The position numbers were made by a program, and so were the translations under genes. From Amycolatopsis tucumanensis (GTDB taxonomy: Bacteria > Actinomycetota > Actinomycetes > Mycobacteriales > Pseudonocardiaceae), in contig NZ_JAKGSD010000044.1 in NCBI RefSeq assembly GCF_021654135.1, forward strand, positions 1 through 64,000: a stretch of DNA of 64,000 nt, written 5' to 3'. The notes beneath the pieces are model-generated. The model searched no databases, was not told the DNA's origin, and worked only from the letters and a program-made list of their open reading frames with translations. Below are positions 49,695-57,824 of this stretch, one piece after another (position 1 is the first letter of the stretch; each line of letters opens with the position of its first letter).

Positions 49695-49870
49695 AGGCGT
49701 CATCGGGAGTTCCTTTCCTTGAACAGTTCGCGGGCGATGATGGAGCGCTGCACCTCGGAGGCGCCCTCCTATATGCGCGGCACGCGGACGTCGCGGTAGA
49801 GGTGCTCGATCACGTGGCCGCGCTCCAGCGCGCCGCTGTGCATCTGGACGCACTGGTCGAGAGCCGGATC
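49695..49870 (-). pseudogene. C-terminal remnant of an acyl-CoA dehydrogenase with nonsense codon
   Basis: Minus strand reads DQCVQMHSGALERGHVIEHL, YRDVRVPRI, stop, EGASEVQRSIIARELFKE. This is the C-terminal FAD-site helix of acyl-CoA dehydrogenases, where RIYEG is expected; the Tyr codon is TAG here (49771-49769). The upstream 350 codons are missing. Confidence 0.75.
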
Positions 49871-50039
49871 ATCGCACCGTACTTCTTCCTCCATTTCACC
49901 TCGAGCGCGTCAGACCTGCGCGACGACAATCGGTCTCGGCTCGGCACCGAACCTTCCCACGCTCGGAGCCCGCACCGCCGAGGGGTCGTGCTGGGGGTGG
50001 ATCGCCGGCACCCGGAGTGGCGCGGGAAGGTGGCAGCCG

Positions 50040-50282
50040 ATGTTCCACGAAACGCGAACGGTCACCGACGACTCGATGCTTGAGCGCATTGACGATGCTG
50101 GTCTGGTGGAGCGGGCCATACAGGAGGATGCCCACCATTGGGCGCTGTATCGACGGCCGATCTCAGCCGAGACGCTGGGGAAGCGCTTGCGTATCGGGGC
50201 AGCGCGTTCGCGGTTGCTGGTGTCCGCGCTCAGGGAGGAACAGGCGGAACGGCGAACTCGCGTCGATTCAGTAGCGAGTTGA
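50040..50282 (+). CDS. Small hypothetical protein
   Basis: 80 residues from ATG 50040. The second half, RRPISAETLGKRLRIGAARS, then RLLVSALREEQAER, looks like a winged-helix or helix-turn-helix end often seen in actinobacterial hypothetical proteins. No ribosome site stands out and it could be the C-terminal part of an older, longer gene. Upstream 150 bases hold nothing clear. Confidence 0.4.
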   Translation: MFHETRTVTDDSMLERIDDAGLVERAIQEDAHHWALYRRPISAETLGKRLRIGAARSRLLVSALREEQAERRTRVDSVAS

Positions 50283-50316
50283 TACCGAGCCGTGCGGAAT
50301 CCGCGCTTGCCGTCGT

Positions 50317-51789
50317 CTATCGGTCCTCCTGCGAGATGGTGTCGACGGCCGCGCGGGGTTTGCCGCCGGCATAGTCGGCTCCAAGCGAGGCTAGGCGTGT
50401 GTGCCAGTGACTTCGCCATGTCTCCCGTTGGTGATCGTCAGCGAGGAGAGCGTCGACGGCGGCGCGTCCGGTGAACGGCCAAATGGGGTTGTGCTGTTCG
50501 GCGAGACAAAGGCGCGCCAGGATGGCGCGCCGAACGAGGTCGCGCATCCGGTCGACAGCATAAGCGAGGGCCAGGCCAAATCGGTGTTCGGCGTCGTCGG
50601 CGGGCACGGTTGAGACGCGGGTGAAAACCTTCCGCAGGTCCTTTTCGGCGATCTGACCGCCGTGGACAAGTTTTGATCGCAGGCCGTACAGCTCTTTGAC
50701 GTCGTTGAAGACCGCGGCTGCCGGGTCGTCGTCCCTCGCCAGGAGCGCGGCGGCTCTGGTGCACAGGCGGAGGGTCAATCCTTCGCCCTCGTTCTCGGCA
50801 CCGATGAGAACACCTTCTAATGCCGTGGCCAGGTCGACCAGATGTTCGTAGGGGCTGCCGGTGTTATGGGACTGGTTGTACTTGCCGAGGGCGACGTCAA
50901 ACGAGGTCGCGACGATGCCATCCCGCTTGATGTCGACGGTGTCGATCATGTTGCTGACCGCGGCGAAGACCGCTGCCTCGTCGCCGGTCAACCGCACGGT
51001 GCGGCGGACCAAGGTGTCGAGCAGGCCCTTGCCCGACACGTAGATCTGCGGGTCCATGCACGCGATCAGCGTTGTCATCCCGCTTACTTCGTAGCCCGAC
51101 TGAACCGTGCCGGCGGTCATCAACCGCGCAAGCAGGAGAAACCTCTCCAGTTTGGCCGACAGCCGGTCCCGGGCGACATACGGGTTGACGGTGTCGGTGG
51201 TTCCACGAATGATCAGCAGTGCGTGCGGAGGGTCGTAGGAATGCGGCAGGTCGCGGTTCCAGGCACGAGGTGCGCCGGGGATCTCTCGGCAAATTCGGTC
51301 GGCCAGAAACCTGTAGGAGTCCTCGGGCTGGGGAATGATCGCGATGTCGCCAATTCGGATCTCGTTGCCACTCGCGGTGGTGAGATGGGAGACGTGCCGG
51401 GCGCAGACCAGTTCGCGGGTGCTGGTTCCCAAGACGGCGAGCAGTTCGTCGATGACACCCTCGACCGTCGGCCCGCTCGGAGTGAAGTCCCCGGCTTGTG
51501 CGCAGCGAATGATGCATGCTTCCAGTAGGCCGAAGATATACGTGTTGGCAAACTCGGCATGCTCACGTCTGAGTGGATCGGCGAAGCGCTCGGAGTAGCG
51601 CTTGTTCAGCAGCGCCTCCAACGCGGTGAACTCGGCGAGCGGCATGATGCTGTCGCCAAAGTAATCGCGACCAACGGCCATGTACGCGTGGTAGCGCGGC
51701 GCAGGTATCACGTGCTCGGCTGCGAGCGCAGCGAACGCCGACGCAACGAATACGCGACAGGCAGCACGAAGATCAGAGTGGTCGCTCAC
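50317..51789 (-). CDS. ApeA-like HEPN-domain protein
   Basis: 490 residues, GTG start 51789. The N-terminal 350 residues are not recognised (mixed alpha/beta, no membrane segments). The C-terminal part has EHLVDLATALEGVLIGAENE, DVKELYGLRSKLVHGG and a helical tail: the pattern of ApeA-type HEPN domains, with the RxxxxH motif (RSKLVH) that forms the RNase site in active members. A -10-like CATAAT (51801-51796) ends six bases before GTG, suggesting a leaderless message starting inside the end of pabB. Base composition is visibly lower in GC than the neighbouring operons. Possible antiviral or stress RNase; function unproven. Confidence 0.6.
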   Translation of the reverse strand: MSDHSDLRAACRVFVASAFAALAAEHVIPAPRYHAYMAVGRDYFGDSIMPLAEFTALEALLNKRYSERFADPLRREHAEFANTYIFGLLEACIIRCAQAGDFTPSGPTVEGVIDELLAVLGTSTRELVCARHVSHLTTASGNEIRIGDIAIIPQPEDSYRFLADRICREIPGAPRAWNRDLPHSYDPPHALLIIRGTTDTVNPYVARDRLSAKLERFLLLARLMTAGTVQSGYEVSGMTTLIACMDPQIYVSGKGLLDTLVRRTVRLTGDEAAVFAAVSNMIDTVDIKRDGIVATSFDVALGKYNQSHNTGSPYEHLVDLATALEGVLIGAENEGEGLTLRLCTRAAALLARDDDPAAAVFNDVKELYGLRSKLVHGGQIAEKDLRKVFTRVSTVPADDAEHRFGLALAYAVDRMRDLVRRAILARLCLAEQHNPIWPFTGRAAVDALLADDHQRETWRSHWHTRLASLGADYAGGKPRAAVDTISQEDR

Positions 51790-51796
51790 GCCAGCA

Positions 51797-52978
51797 TTAT
51801 GCCGACGCTCGGTTGTGATCAGCTCCCCGAGTTCCTGAGTTGCTTCTTCGGACGCCGATCAGGATGGCGGCTTTCGCCTGTAGCTCGGCGTACTCGGCGC
51901 CAGGATCGGAGTCCCACGTGATGCCACCCCCTGTGCCGTAGGTCACGTAATGCGCGGAGCGATCTGCGACAGCTGTGCGGATAGCGACACTGAAGCGCGC
52001 CCGGACAGAGGAACCGGCCGGAGCGACCACTCCGATTGTTCCGCAGTAGACGCCGCGAGGGCCGGGTTCGAGGTCGCGGATGATTTCCATGGTGCGCAGC
52101 TTGGGTGCGCCTGTCACAGAACCGCACGGGAACAGCGCGCGAAAGACCTCCGTGAGGCCAACCTCTGGTCGCAGGCGCGCGGTGACCTCGGAGGTGAGCT
52201 GGTGCACGGTCGGGTACTGCTCGGCACTGCACAACGCGGTCACGGACACACCTCCCGGTACGGCCAGCCTGGCCATGTCGTTGCGGATCAGGTCCACGAT
52301 CATGATGTTTTCCGCTCGTTCCTTCTCACTGCCTCGCAGCCGAGCGAGTATCCGCCGGTCCTCCGCAGGAGAGCGGCCTCGCGGCGCGGTGCCCTTCATC
52401 GGCCGCATCGACAGCCGGCCTGAGCGGATTTCGAAGAACAGCTCAGGGCTCGCGCTGGCGATCGCGAACGGACCGATATCGAGGTAGGCGTTGTAGGACG
52501 CTGCCTGGCCATTCACGAGGTGGGCGTAGAGCGGAACGGCGTCACCGTCGAACTGGGCGCGGACGCGCGTCGTCAGATTGCATTGGTAGGTCTCGCCTGC
52601 GGCGATGTGCCGGCGAACAGTGTCGACGGCGAGAGCGTGCTCGGCAGGGCTCCAGTCGTAGCGCCATTCCCCCAGTTGATAGCCGACAGCCTCCGCGGGT
52701 TCTTGGACCTCGACACGTTCGGGCGCCGCGGCCAGTCCGAACCACGCCAGTGGCAAGCCCTCCACCGGGTCATGCGCGGGCATGGCAGGGCCCAGTCCCG
52801 CGGCTGCCTCGTAGCTGAGGAACCCGAACGCCCACCATCCGCGATGGGACGCGGCCTCGACCTCGGCCAGCACGGCCGGTACGTCGTCCGGCCGGGTAGC
52901 CACGAGCTCGCGGGCGACCTGCGGGAAGCGCAGGGCGGTGCCTGCCCGCAGGTCGTCGAACCTTCCCCAGGAACTCAC
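51797..52978 (-). CDS. pabB: Aminodeoxychorismate synthase component I
   Basis: 393 residues from GTG 52978, which overlaps the sugar isomerase stop (GTGA). Chorismate-binding fold: ETYQCNLTTRVRAQF, ASPELFFEIRSGRLSMRPMK, GTAPRGRSPAEDRRILARL, ERAENIMIVDLIRNDMARL, FPCGSVTGAPKLRTMEII and GVYCGTIGVV. It aminates chorismate to 4-amino-4-deoxychorismate for folate. No glutaminase domain and no PabC fusion. The KGTAPRG sequence favours PabB over anthranilate synthase. Placement at the end of a sugar-catabolic operon, coupled by a 4-bp overlap, is odd. Confidence 0.88.
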   Translation of the reverse strand: MSSWGRFDDLRAGTALRFPQVARELVATRPDDVPAVLAEVEAASHRGWWAFGFLSYEAAAGLGPAMPAHDPVEGLPLAWFGLAAAPERVEVQEPAEAVGYQLGEWRYDWSPAEHALAVDTVRRHIAAGETYQCNLTTRVRAQFDGDAVPLYAHLVNGQAASYNAYLDIGPFAIASASPELFFEIRSGRLSMRPMKGTAPRGRSPAEDRRILARLRGSEKERAENIMIVDLIRNDMARLAVPGGVSVTALCSAEQYPTVHQLTSEVTARLRPEVGLTEVFRALFPCGSVTGAPKLRTMEIIRDLEPGPRGVYCGTIGVVAPAGSSVRARFSVAIRTAVADRSAHYVTYGTGGGITWDSDPGAEYAELQAKAAILIGVRRSNSGTRGADHNRASA

Positions 52979-53982
52979 TCGCGGTGACTGAAGGCCGCGT
53001 CGAAGCGCGCGGACGGGGGCTGCCACAGCAGCGAGCGCACGAAGGCGAGGGCTTCGGCGGCGCCCTGGTGGCGGTCCATGCCGGCGTCTTCCCATTCGAT
53101 CGAGATCGGGCCGGTGTAGCCGATGGCGCGCAGGGTCCGGAAGGCGTCTTCCCAGGGGACGTCGCCGTGGCCGGTGGAGACGAAGTCCCATCCGCGGCGC
53201 GGGTCGCCGCAGGGCAGGTGCGAGCCGAGGACTCCGGCTCGGCCGTGAGGTGGGCGGAGGCGGGTGTCCTTGCAGTCGACGTGGTAGATGCGGTCGCGGA
53301 AGTCCCAGATGAAGCCGACCGGGTCGATGTTCTGCCACATCATGTGCGAGGGGTCCCAGTTGAACCCGAACGCCGAGCGGTGGTCGACGGCGTCGAGAGT
53401 GCGCACGCTGGACCAGTGGTCGTAGGCGATTTCGCTGGGGTGGACTTCGTGGGCGAAGCGGACGCCTTCGCTGTCGAACACGTCGAGGATGGGGTTCCAG
53501 CGGCGCGCGAAGTCCTCGTAGCCGGCATCGATGACGGACTCCGGGACAGGCGGGAACATCGCGACGTAGGGCCAGATCTTCGAACCGGTGAACCCGACGA
53601 CGGTGTCGACGCCGAGCTTGCGGGCGACCTGCGCGGTCAGCCGCATCTCCTCCGCGGCCCGCCGCCGCACGCCTTCGGCGTCCCCGTCACCCCACACGCG
53701 TGGCCGGACAATCGCTTCGTGCCGGAAGTCGATGGGGTCGTCGCAGACGGCCTGTCCGGTGAGGTGGTTGGAGATGGCGAACAGTTTCAGCCCGTGCTGG
53801 TCGAGGATGCGGCGCCGGCTGTCCAGGTAGTCCGCGTCCTCGGCCGCGCGCCAGACGTCGAGGTGGTCGCCGGAGCAGGCGAGTTCGAGCCCGTCGTAGC
53901 CCCATCCGGCGGCGAGCTTCGCCACCTCGTCCAGGGGCAGGTCGGCCCATTGCCCGGTGAACAGCGTGACCGGCTGGTTCAT
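52975..53982 (-). CDS. Sugar phosphate isomerase/epimerase (AP-endonuclease 2-like TIM barrel)
   Basis: 335 residues, ATG 53982 after GGAGGAATC. Xylose-isomerase-like barrel: GWGYDGLELACSGDHLDVWR, LKLFAISNHLTGQAVCD, metal-ligand Glu in FAHEVHPSEIAYD, GFNWDPSHMMWQNIDP (Asp/His), HVDCKD, and Glu in SIEWEDAG. Such proteins isomerise or dehydrate keto sugars; close types accompany Gfo/Idh/MocA dehydrogenases in 3-keto-glycoside pathways. It overlaps pabB and the dehydrogenase gene by 4 bp each. Confidence 0.9.
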   Translation of the reverse strand: MNQPVTLFTGQWADLPLDEVAKLAAGWGYDGLELACSGDHLDVWRAAEDADYLDSRRRILDQHGLKLFAISNHLTGQAVCDDPIDFRHEAIVRPRVWGDGDAEGVRRRAAEEMRLTAQVARKLGVDTVVGFTGSKIWPYVAMFPPVPESVIDAGYEDFARRWNPILDVFDSEGVRFAHEVHPSEIAYDHWSSVRTLDAVDHRSAFGFNWDPSHMMWQNIDPVGFIWDFRDRIYHVDCKDTRLRPPHGRAGVLGSHLPCGDPRRGWDFVSTGHGDVPWEDAFRTLRAIGYTGPISIEWEDAGMDRHQGAAEALAFVRSLLWQPPSARFDAAFSHRE

Positions 53983-55061
53983 GATTCCTCCTGCACCGGG
54001 GTCCACCGCCCGGTTCGTGCCGATTCGACGACGGCGTCGACGATGTGCGCCGAGCGGTTCCCGTCGGCGAAGGTGGGCAGGCCGTCGCGCTTCTCGCCGT
54101 GGATGACCCCGTAGGTGTCGGCGACGAAGTTGTCGAAGCACTGCGCGTAACCCTGCGGATGGCCGGGCGGCAGTGTGGACAACCTGCGGTGCTCGGCCGA
54201 GGCGGGGACGGCGCCCCGCGCGAGGACTTCCGCCGAGGCTTGCGAGCCGAGCCAGGCCGTCTCCGGGTTCTCCTGGTCGAAGACCGCGGAGCGGTGCTGT
54301 CCGTCGAACTCGAACCACAGCCTGTTCTTCCGGCCTGCGGACACCTGCGAGACGGTGACGGAGCCGAGGACACCCGAGCGCGTGGTGAACAGCACCGTCG
54401 CCGCGTCCTCGGTGTCCACGGCGCGCACCGAGCTGCCGACCGGGCGCTCCGGAACGGTCGTGGTCATGGCCGCGAGGACGGTCGCGATGCGTTCGCCGGT
54501 CACGAACTCCATTAGGTCGCACCAGTGCGAGCCGATGTCGGCGAAGGCGCGCGACGGCCCGCCGGCCGCGGAGTCGACGCGCCAGCTGGTGGCCTCCGGT
54601 GACAGCAGCCAGTCCTGCAGGTAGCTGCCGTGCAGCAGTTGCCAGCGCCCGAACTCGCCCGCCGTGACCCGCGCCCGGATCTCCCGCACCAGTGGGTGGA
54701 ACCGGTACACGAAGGGCACGGTCGCGACCTTGCCGCGGTCCTCGGCCAGACGCGTCAGGCGTTCGGTGACGTCGCTGCCGACGGCGAGCGGCTTCTCGCA
54801 CATGACGTGCGCGCCCGCATCGATGGCCGCTTCGACGTGATCGGCGTGGAGGCTGTTGGGACTGCACACGTGCACCACATCGGGTGCCAGCCCGGCCAGT
54901 TCGTCGAGGGAGCGGACGGGTTCGGTGCCCCACCGCGAAGCGGCCTCCTCCGAGCGCCGCGGCGTGGAGGCCATCGCACCGATGATCCGTGCTCCTGCCA
55001 TGAGGGCGGCCCTGCGGTGGACTTCGCCGATCATGCCGGTGCCCAGGATGACCACGTTCAT
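53979..55061 (-). CDS. Gfo/Idh/MocA family sugar dehydrogenase
   Basis: 360 residues. Rossmann loop VVILGTGMIGEVHRRAAL, the VHVCSPNSLHADHVEAAI strand, the family EKP motif in VMCEKPLAVGSD, and the substrate-domain DIGSHWCDLMEFVTG with Asp/His at the catalytic position. NAD(P)-linked oxidation or reduction of a sugar, often at C3. ATG 55061 overlaps the lactonase gene stop. In the cluster it could reduce or re-oxidise the keto sugar freed by the deglycosidase. Confidence 0.92.
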   Translation of the reverse strand: MNVVILGTGMIGEVHRRAALMAGARIIGAMASTPRRSEEAASRWGTEPVRSLDELAGLAPDVVHVCSPNSLHADHVEAAIDAGAHVMCEKPLAVGSDVTERLTRLAEDRGKVATVPFVYRFHPLVREIRARVTAGEFGRWQLLHGSYLQDWLLSPEATSWRVDSAAGGPSRAFADIGSHWCDLMEFVTGERIATVLAAMTTTVPERPVGSSVRAVDTEDAATVLFTTRSGVLGSVTVSQVSAGRKNRLWFEFDGQHRSAVFDQENPETAWLGSQASAEVLARGAVPASAEHRRLSTLPPGHPQGYAQCFDNFVADTYGVIHGEKRDGLPTFADGNRSAHIVDAVVESARTGRWTPVQEES

Positions 55062-56227
55062 CCGGTCACCTCCGCGAACGCGACGAACGACGGCTCGGCG
55101 ACGGCGACCGTCGCGAGTGGACGGACCTGGCCGTCCTCGGCGTCGACGGCGAAGGACCGGACCAGTCCCGCCGGCCGGTCGGCCAGCAGGAGGAAGGTGC
55201 CGGTGGGGTCGAACGCGAAGCTGCGCGCCGCGAGACCGGGGTGGACCGAACGCGCCAGCGGGACGTGCCCGAGCCGGAGCAGTCGTCCCTCGCGGTCGGC
55301 TCGGAACCACGCCAGCGAGTCCTCGCCGCGGTTGTTGACGTAGACGTGTCCGCCGCGGGGGTGGACACGGACCTCCGCCGGTTCGTTGCGGCCCCGGTAG
55401 CCGGACGCCACGGTCGGCACGCGATCCAGCAGTCGCAGTTCCCCCGACGCCGCGTCGAAGGCGAACGACGCCAGCTCGGAGGAGAACTCGCAGGTGACGA
55501 ACGCCCGGCCGGTGCCGGGCTCGAAGGCCAGGTGTCGTGGCCCGGTCTCGTCCTCGAAGGTGTAGGTGCGCTTCAGGTTCAGGGTGTCGCCGAGGGCGAA
55601 GACCAGGATCCGGTCCGTGCCCTTGTCGCACACGAGCACGTGGCGTCCGGAAGGGTCGATGACGGCGCAGTGGGCGTGCGGGCTCGCCTGCCCGTGCCCG
55701 CCCGCCTGGGCCGAGCTGTTGGGGTCCGTGCCGTGCCCGGTCAGAACGTGCAGGTCCCGGATCTCCCCGAGGCGCCCGTCGCCTCCCAGCTCATACAGGA
55801 TGACAGTGGAGTCGTCGTAGAGGTACTCGACGGTCCACCCGCCGCCGGGGGTGCGCACCACGTGTTCGACGTGGTCGAAGTCGCCGTGGTTGGCCGTGAC
55901 CAGCACCTGCCCGTCCGTGCTCAGGAAAGTGGGCCGGGGTCCGGGCGCGAGCCTCGAGTTCAGCCAGGTCAGGCTGCCGTCGCGCGGGTCGGCGGCGAAC
56001 GCGTGCACGCTCGCCGCTGGTTCGACCGGTCCCCGGCCGTCGGTCTTGCGTTCGTCGACCGCGTACAGGGTTCCGTCCAGGTAGGCGAGGTAACCGGCTT
56101 CCCTGGGCTCGGGCACCTGGCTCACCGGGGTCAGGGACCGCCCGTCCCGGCTCACGGCGAGCACGGTGATGCCGCCGCCGTCGCCGGACTCGTCGCGGTA
56201 GGAACCGATGTAGGCCACCAGTTTCAT
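55058..56227 (-). CDS. Lactonase family protein (7-bladed propeller)
   Basis: 389 residues of the 6-phosphogluconolactonase (Pgl)-like beta-propeller family: VAYIGSYRDESGDGGGITVL, YLAYLDGTLYAVDE, SPHAHCAVIDPSGRHVLVCD, GPRHLAFEPGTGRAFVTCEF, YRGRNEPAEVRVHPRGGHVY (the NxxAExxVHP-type blade), DRPAGLVRSFAVD. No signal peptide. It hydrolyses a sugar lactone to the aldonic acid. 4-bp overlaps on both sides. A lactonase after a sugar oxidation step makes sense. Confidence 0.9.
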   Translation of the reverse strand: MKLVAYIGSYRDESGDGGGITVLAVSRDGRSLTPVSQVPEPREAGYLAYLDGTLYAVDERKTDGRGPVEPAASVHAFAADPRDGSLTWLNSRLAPGPRPTFLSTDGQVLVTANHGDFDHVEHVVRTPGGGWTVEYLYDDSTVILYELGGDGRLGEIRDLHVLTGHGTDPNSSAQAGGHGQASPHAHCAVIDPSGRHVLVCDKGTDRILVFALGDTLNLKRTYTFEDETGPRHLAFEPGTGRAFVTCEFSSELASFAFDAASGELRLLDRVPTVASGYRGRNEPAEVRVHPRGGHVYVNNRGEDSLAWFRADREGRLLRLGHVPLARSVHPGLAARSFAFDPTGTFLLLADRPAGLVRSFAVDAEDGQVRPLATVAVAEPSFVAFAEVTG

Positions 56228-57348
56228 GCCGCCAGCAGCCTTCCCAGCATTTCCTGGTGGCGGCGGACCTGGTCCACCTCGTCGGCGAGGTCTTCGCGGC
56301 CGCCGTCCTGGAAGTAGCGCTGCCCCTCGTATTCGGAGTTGATGTAGCCGTCGAACCCGCCGGCCTTGAGCGCGCCGATCGCTGCCTCGTAGTCGATGGA
56401 CAGCTCCTGGAACCGGCCGGGTTGCCCGGGTACGGGCGACATGTTGTTGAACTTGCCGTGGACGTGGGTGACGTGCGGAGCGAGTTCGCGCAGCGTGTCG
56501 GCCTTGGTGTCGGAGAGCATGATGGCCTCGGCGACGACGGTGTAGTCGATCTCCTGCGGGTTCTCGACACGCTCCTCGGTGTACTTGCGCAGGCCGTGGA
56601 AGGTGTCGGTGAACGCGGGGTCGCACTCGCCCGTGGTGAGGAACCGGCGGAAGTCGCTGCGCAGGTTGCCGGCGGTGCTGAAAGACAGGTCGACGAACCC
56701 GAACGGCGCCTCGTGCCGGTGCAGCTGGTCGGCCAGGTCGACCGCGGCATCGCGGGCCGAGGCCTGTGCCCCGCGGCGGCCGAACCACGCCAGCTGCACC
56801 TCGGACGGGCGGAACTGGAAAATGCCGAGGTCGGGCACGATGCCGAGGTGGCGGGTGCCGGTGCGCTCGATGACGTCGAGGATCTCGCCGACCTGCTTGC
56901 CTTCCAGCGGCATCGGCTGGTGGATCTCCTTGCCGAGGCGGATGTCCAGCTCCTCGGCCAGCGGGAGCGCGGCGGTGAGCACGTCGATCGGTACGACCGA
57001 CAGGACGCGCACGTTGGCGAGCCCGAGCCGCTGGGCGAGCCGGAGGTCGTGGCGGAGCCGGTCGGCGCACTCCTCGATGGTCATGACGTGGTCGCGGAAC
57101 TGCAGCACGTCCATGCCGACGTCCATCGCGACCGGCCGGGTGCCGTAGATCTGCATCCACTCGAACCACTGGCGCACGAACGCCTCGCCCGGGTCGGGGT
57201 AGCGCAGGGACATCTCGTCGACGATCTCGATGCCGTCGGCGCCGTCGAGGTTCTGCCCGACCTCGCGGATCTCGGCGTGCAGATCGAGTTCCTTGAAGAA
57301 CTGGGCCTGCTGGTAGCTGTAGAGCGACACGCCGCGTTTGATGGCCAT
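56224..57348 (-). CDS. Probable C-glycoside deglycosidase alpha subunit (TIM barrel)
   Basis: 374 residues of the sugar phosphate isomerase/epimerase (AP-endonuclease 2) fold: RGVSLYSYQQAQFFKELDL, GADGIEIVDEMSLRYPDPGE, HLGIVPDLGIFQFRPSEVQ, HVHGKFNNMSPVPGQPG and C-terminal GGFDGYINSEYEGQRYF. Possible metal ligands are Glu in EIVDE, Asp in VPDLG, His in HVHGKF and Glu in NSEYEG. Its ATG overlaps the stop of the DUF6379 gene by one base (TGATG). In known C-glycoside pathways a TIM-barrel alpha subunit and a DUF6379 beta subunit form the C-C-cleaving enzyme acting on the 3-oxidised glycoside. Assignment rests on this pairing. Confidence 0.8.
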   Translation of the reverse strand: MAIKRGVSLYSYQQAQFFKELDLHAEIREVGQNLDGADGIEIVDEMSLRYPDPGEAFVRQWFEWMQIYGTRPVAMDVGMDVLQFRDHVMTIEECADRLRHDLRLAQRLGLANVRVLSVVPIDVLTAALPLAEELDIRLGKEIHQPMPLEGKQVGEILDVIERTGTRHLGIVPDLGIFQFRPSEVQLAWFGRRGAQASARDAAVDLADQLHRHEAPFGFVDLSFSTAGNLRSDFRRFLTTGECDPAFTDTFHGLRKYTEERVENPQEIDYTVVAEAIMLSDTKADTLRELAPHVTHVHGKFNNMSPVPGQPGRFQELSIDYEAAIGALKAGGFDGYINSEYEGQRYFQDGGREDLADEVDQVRRHQEMLGRLLAA

Positions 57349-57812
57349 CAGTTCTCCTCCTCGTTCAGGATCAGGGTGTAGGTCATGATCTGCGGCGCCT
57401 TGTCCGAGCCGGCCCCGGAGCCGGGCTTGGGCGGGTTGGCCACCCATTCCTCGTCGGTGGGCTGGTACCCATAGGCGGCCAGGACCGACTGCTGGAACCG
57501 GATCTCGTGCTTCCCGGGAGCCAGGCCGCCGGGTGCGGTGACGTGCAGGATGCCTTCGTCGTCGTAGTCCCAGTGCTCCCACACCGCGGTGCGGATCTCG
57601 TCGAAGCCGCGCGGGGGTCTGCCGTTGATTTCGAAGGTCTGGGCGCTGACCGGGTATTCGACGCCGTCGACTTCGAGGTAGTAGCCGTTGTGCAGGGACA
57701 GGTACACGCCGCGGTAGTTGGCGTTGCGGACGGCCAGGGAGAAACCGACCACCTCGCCGTCGCGGCGGTCGTTGCGCAGGCTGTCCTCGCGGATGAGGAA
57801 GTTCTCGAACAC
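57348..57812 (-). CDS. C-glycoside deglycosidase beta subunit (DUF6379)
   Basis: 154 residues: MFENFLIREDSLRNDRRDGE, VVGFSLAVRNANYRGVYLSL, YYLEVDGVEYPVSAQTFEIN, AVWEHWDYDDEGILHV, and the C-terminal IMTYTLIL. This is the beta-sandwich DUF6379 protein now described as the beta subunit of bacterial C-deglycosidases. It lies between the GMC oxidoreductase (12 bp downstream of its stop) and the TIM-barrel subunit (one-base overlap), the order expected for an oxidase-beta-alpha unit. This gene is the main reason for the cluster assignment. Confidence 0.85.
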   Translation of the reverse strand: MFENFLIREDSLRNDRRDGEVVGFSLAVRNANYRGVYLSLHNGYYLEVDGVEYPVSAQTFEINGRPPRGFDEIRTAVWEHWDYDDEGILHVTAPGGLAPGKHEIRFQQSVLAAYGYQPTDEEWVANPPKPGSGAGSDKAPQIMTYTLILNEEEN

Positions 57813-57824
57813 GGGTTGCCTCCT

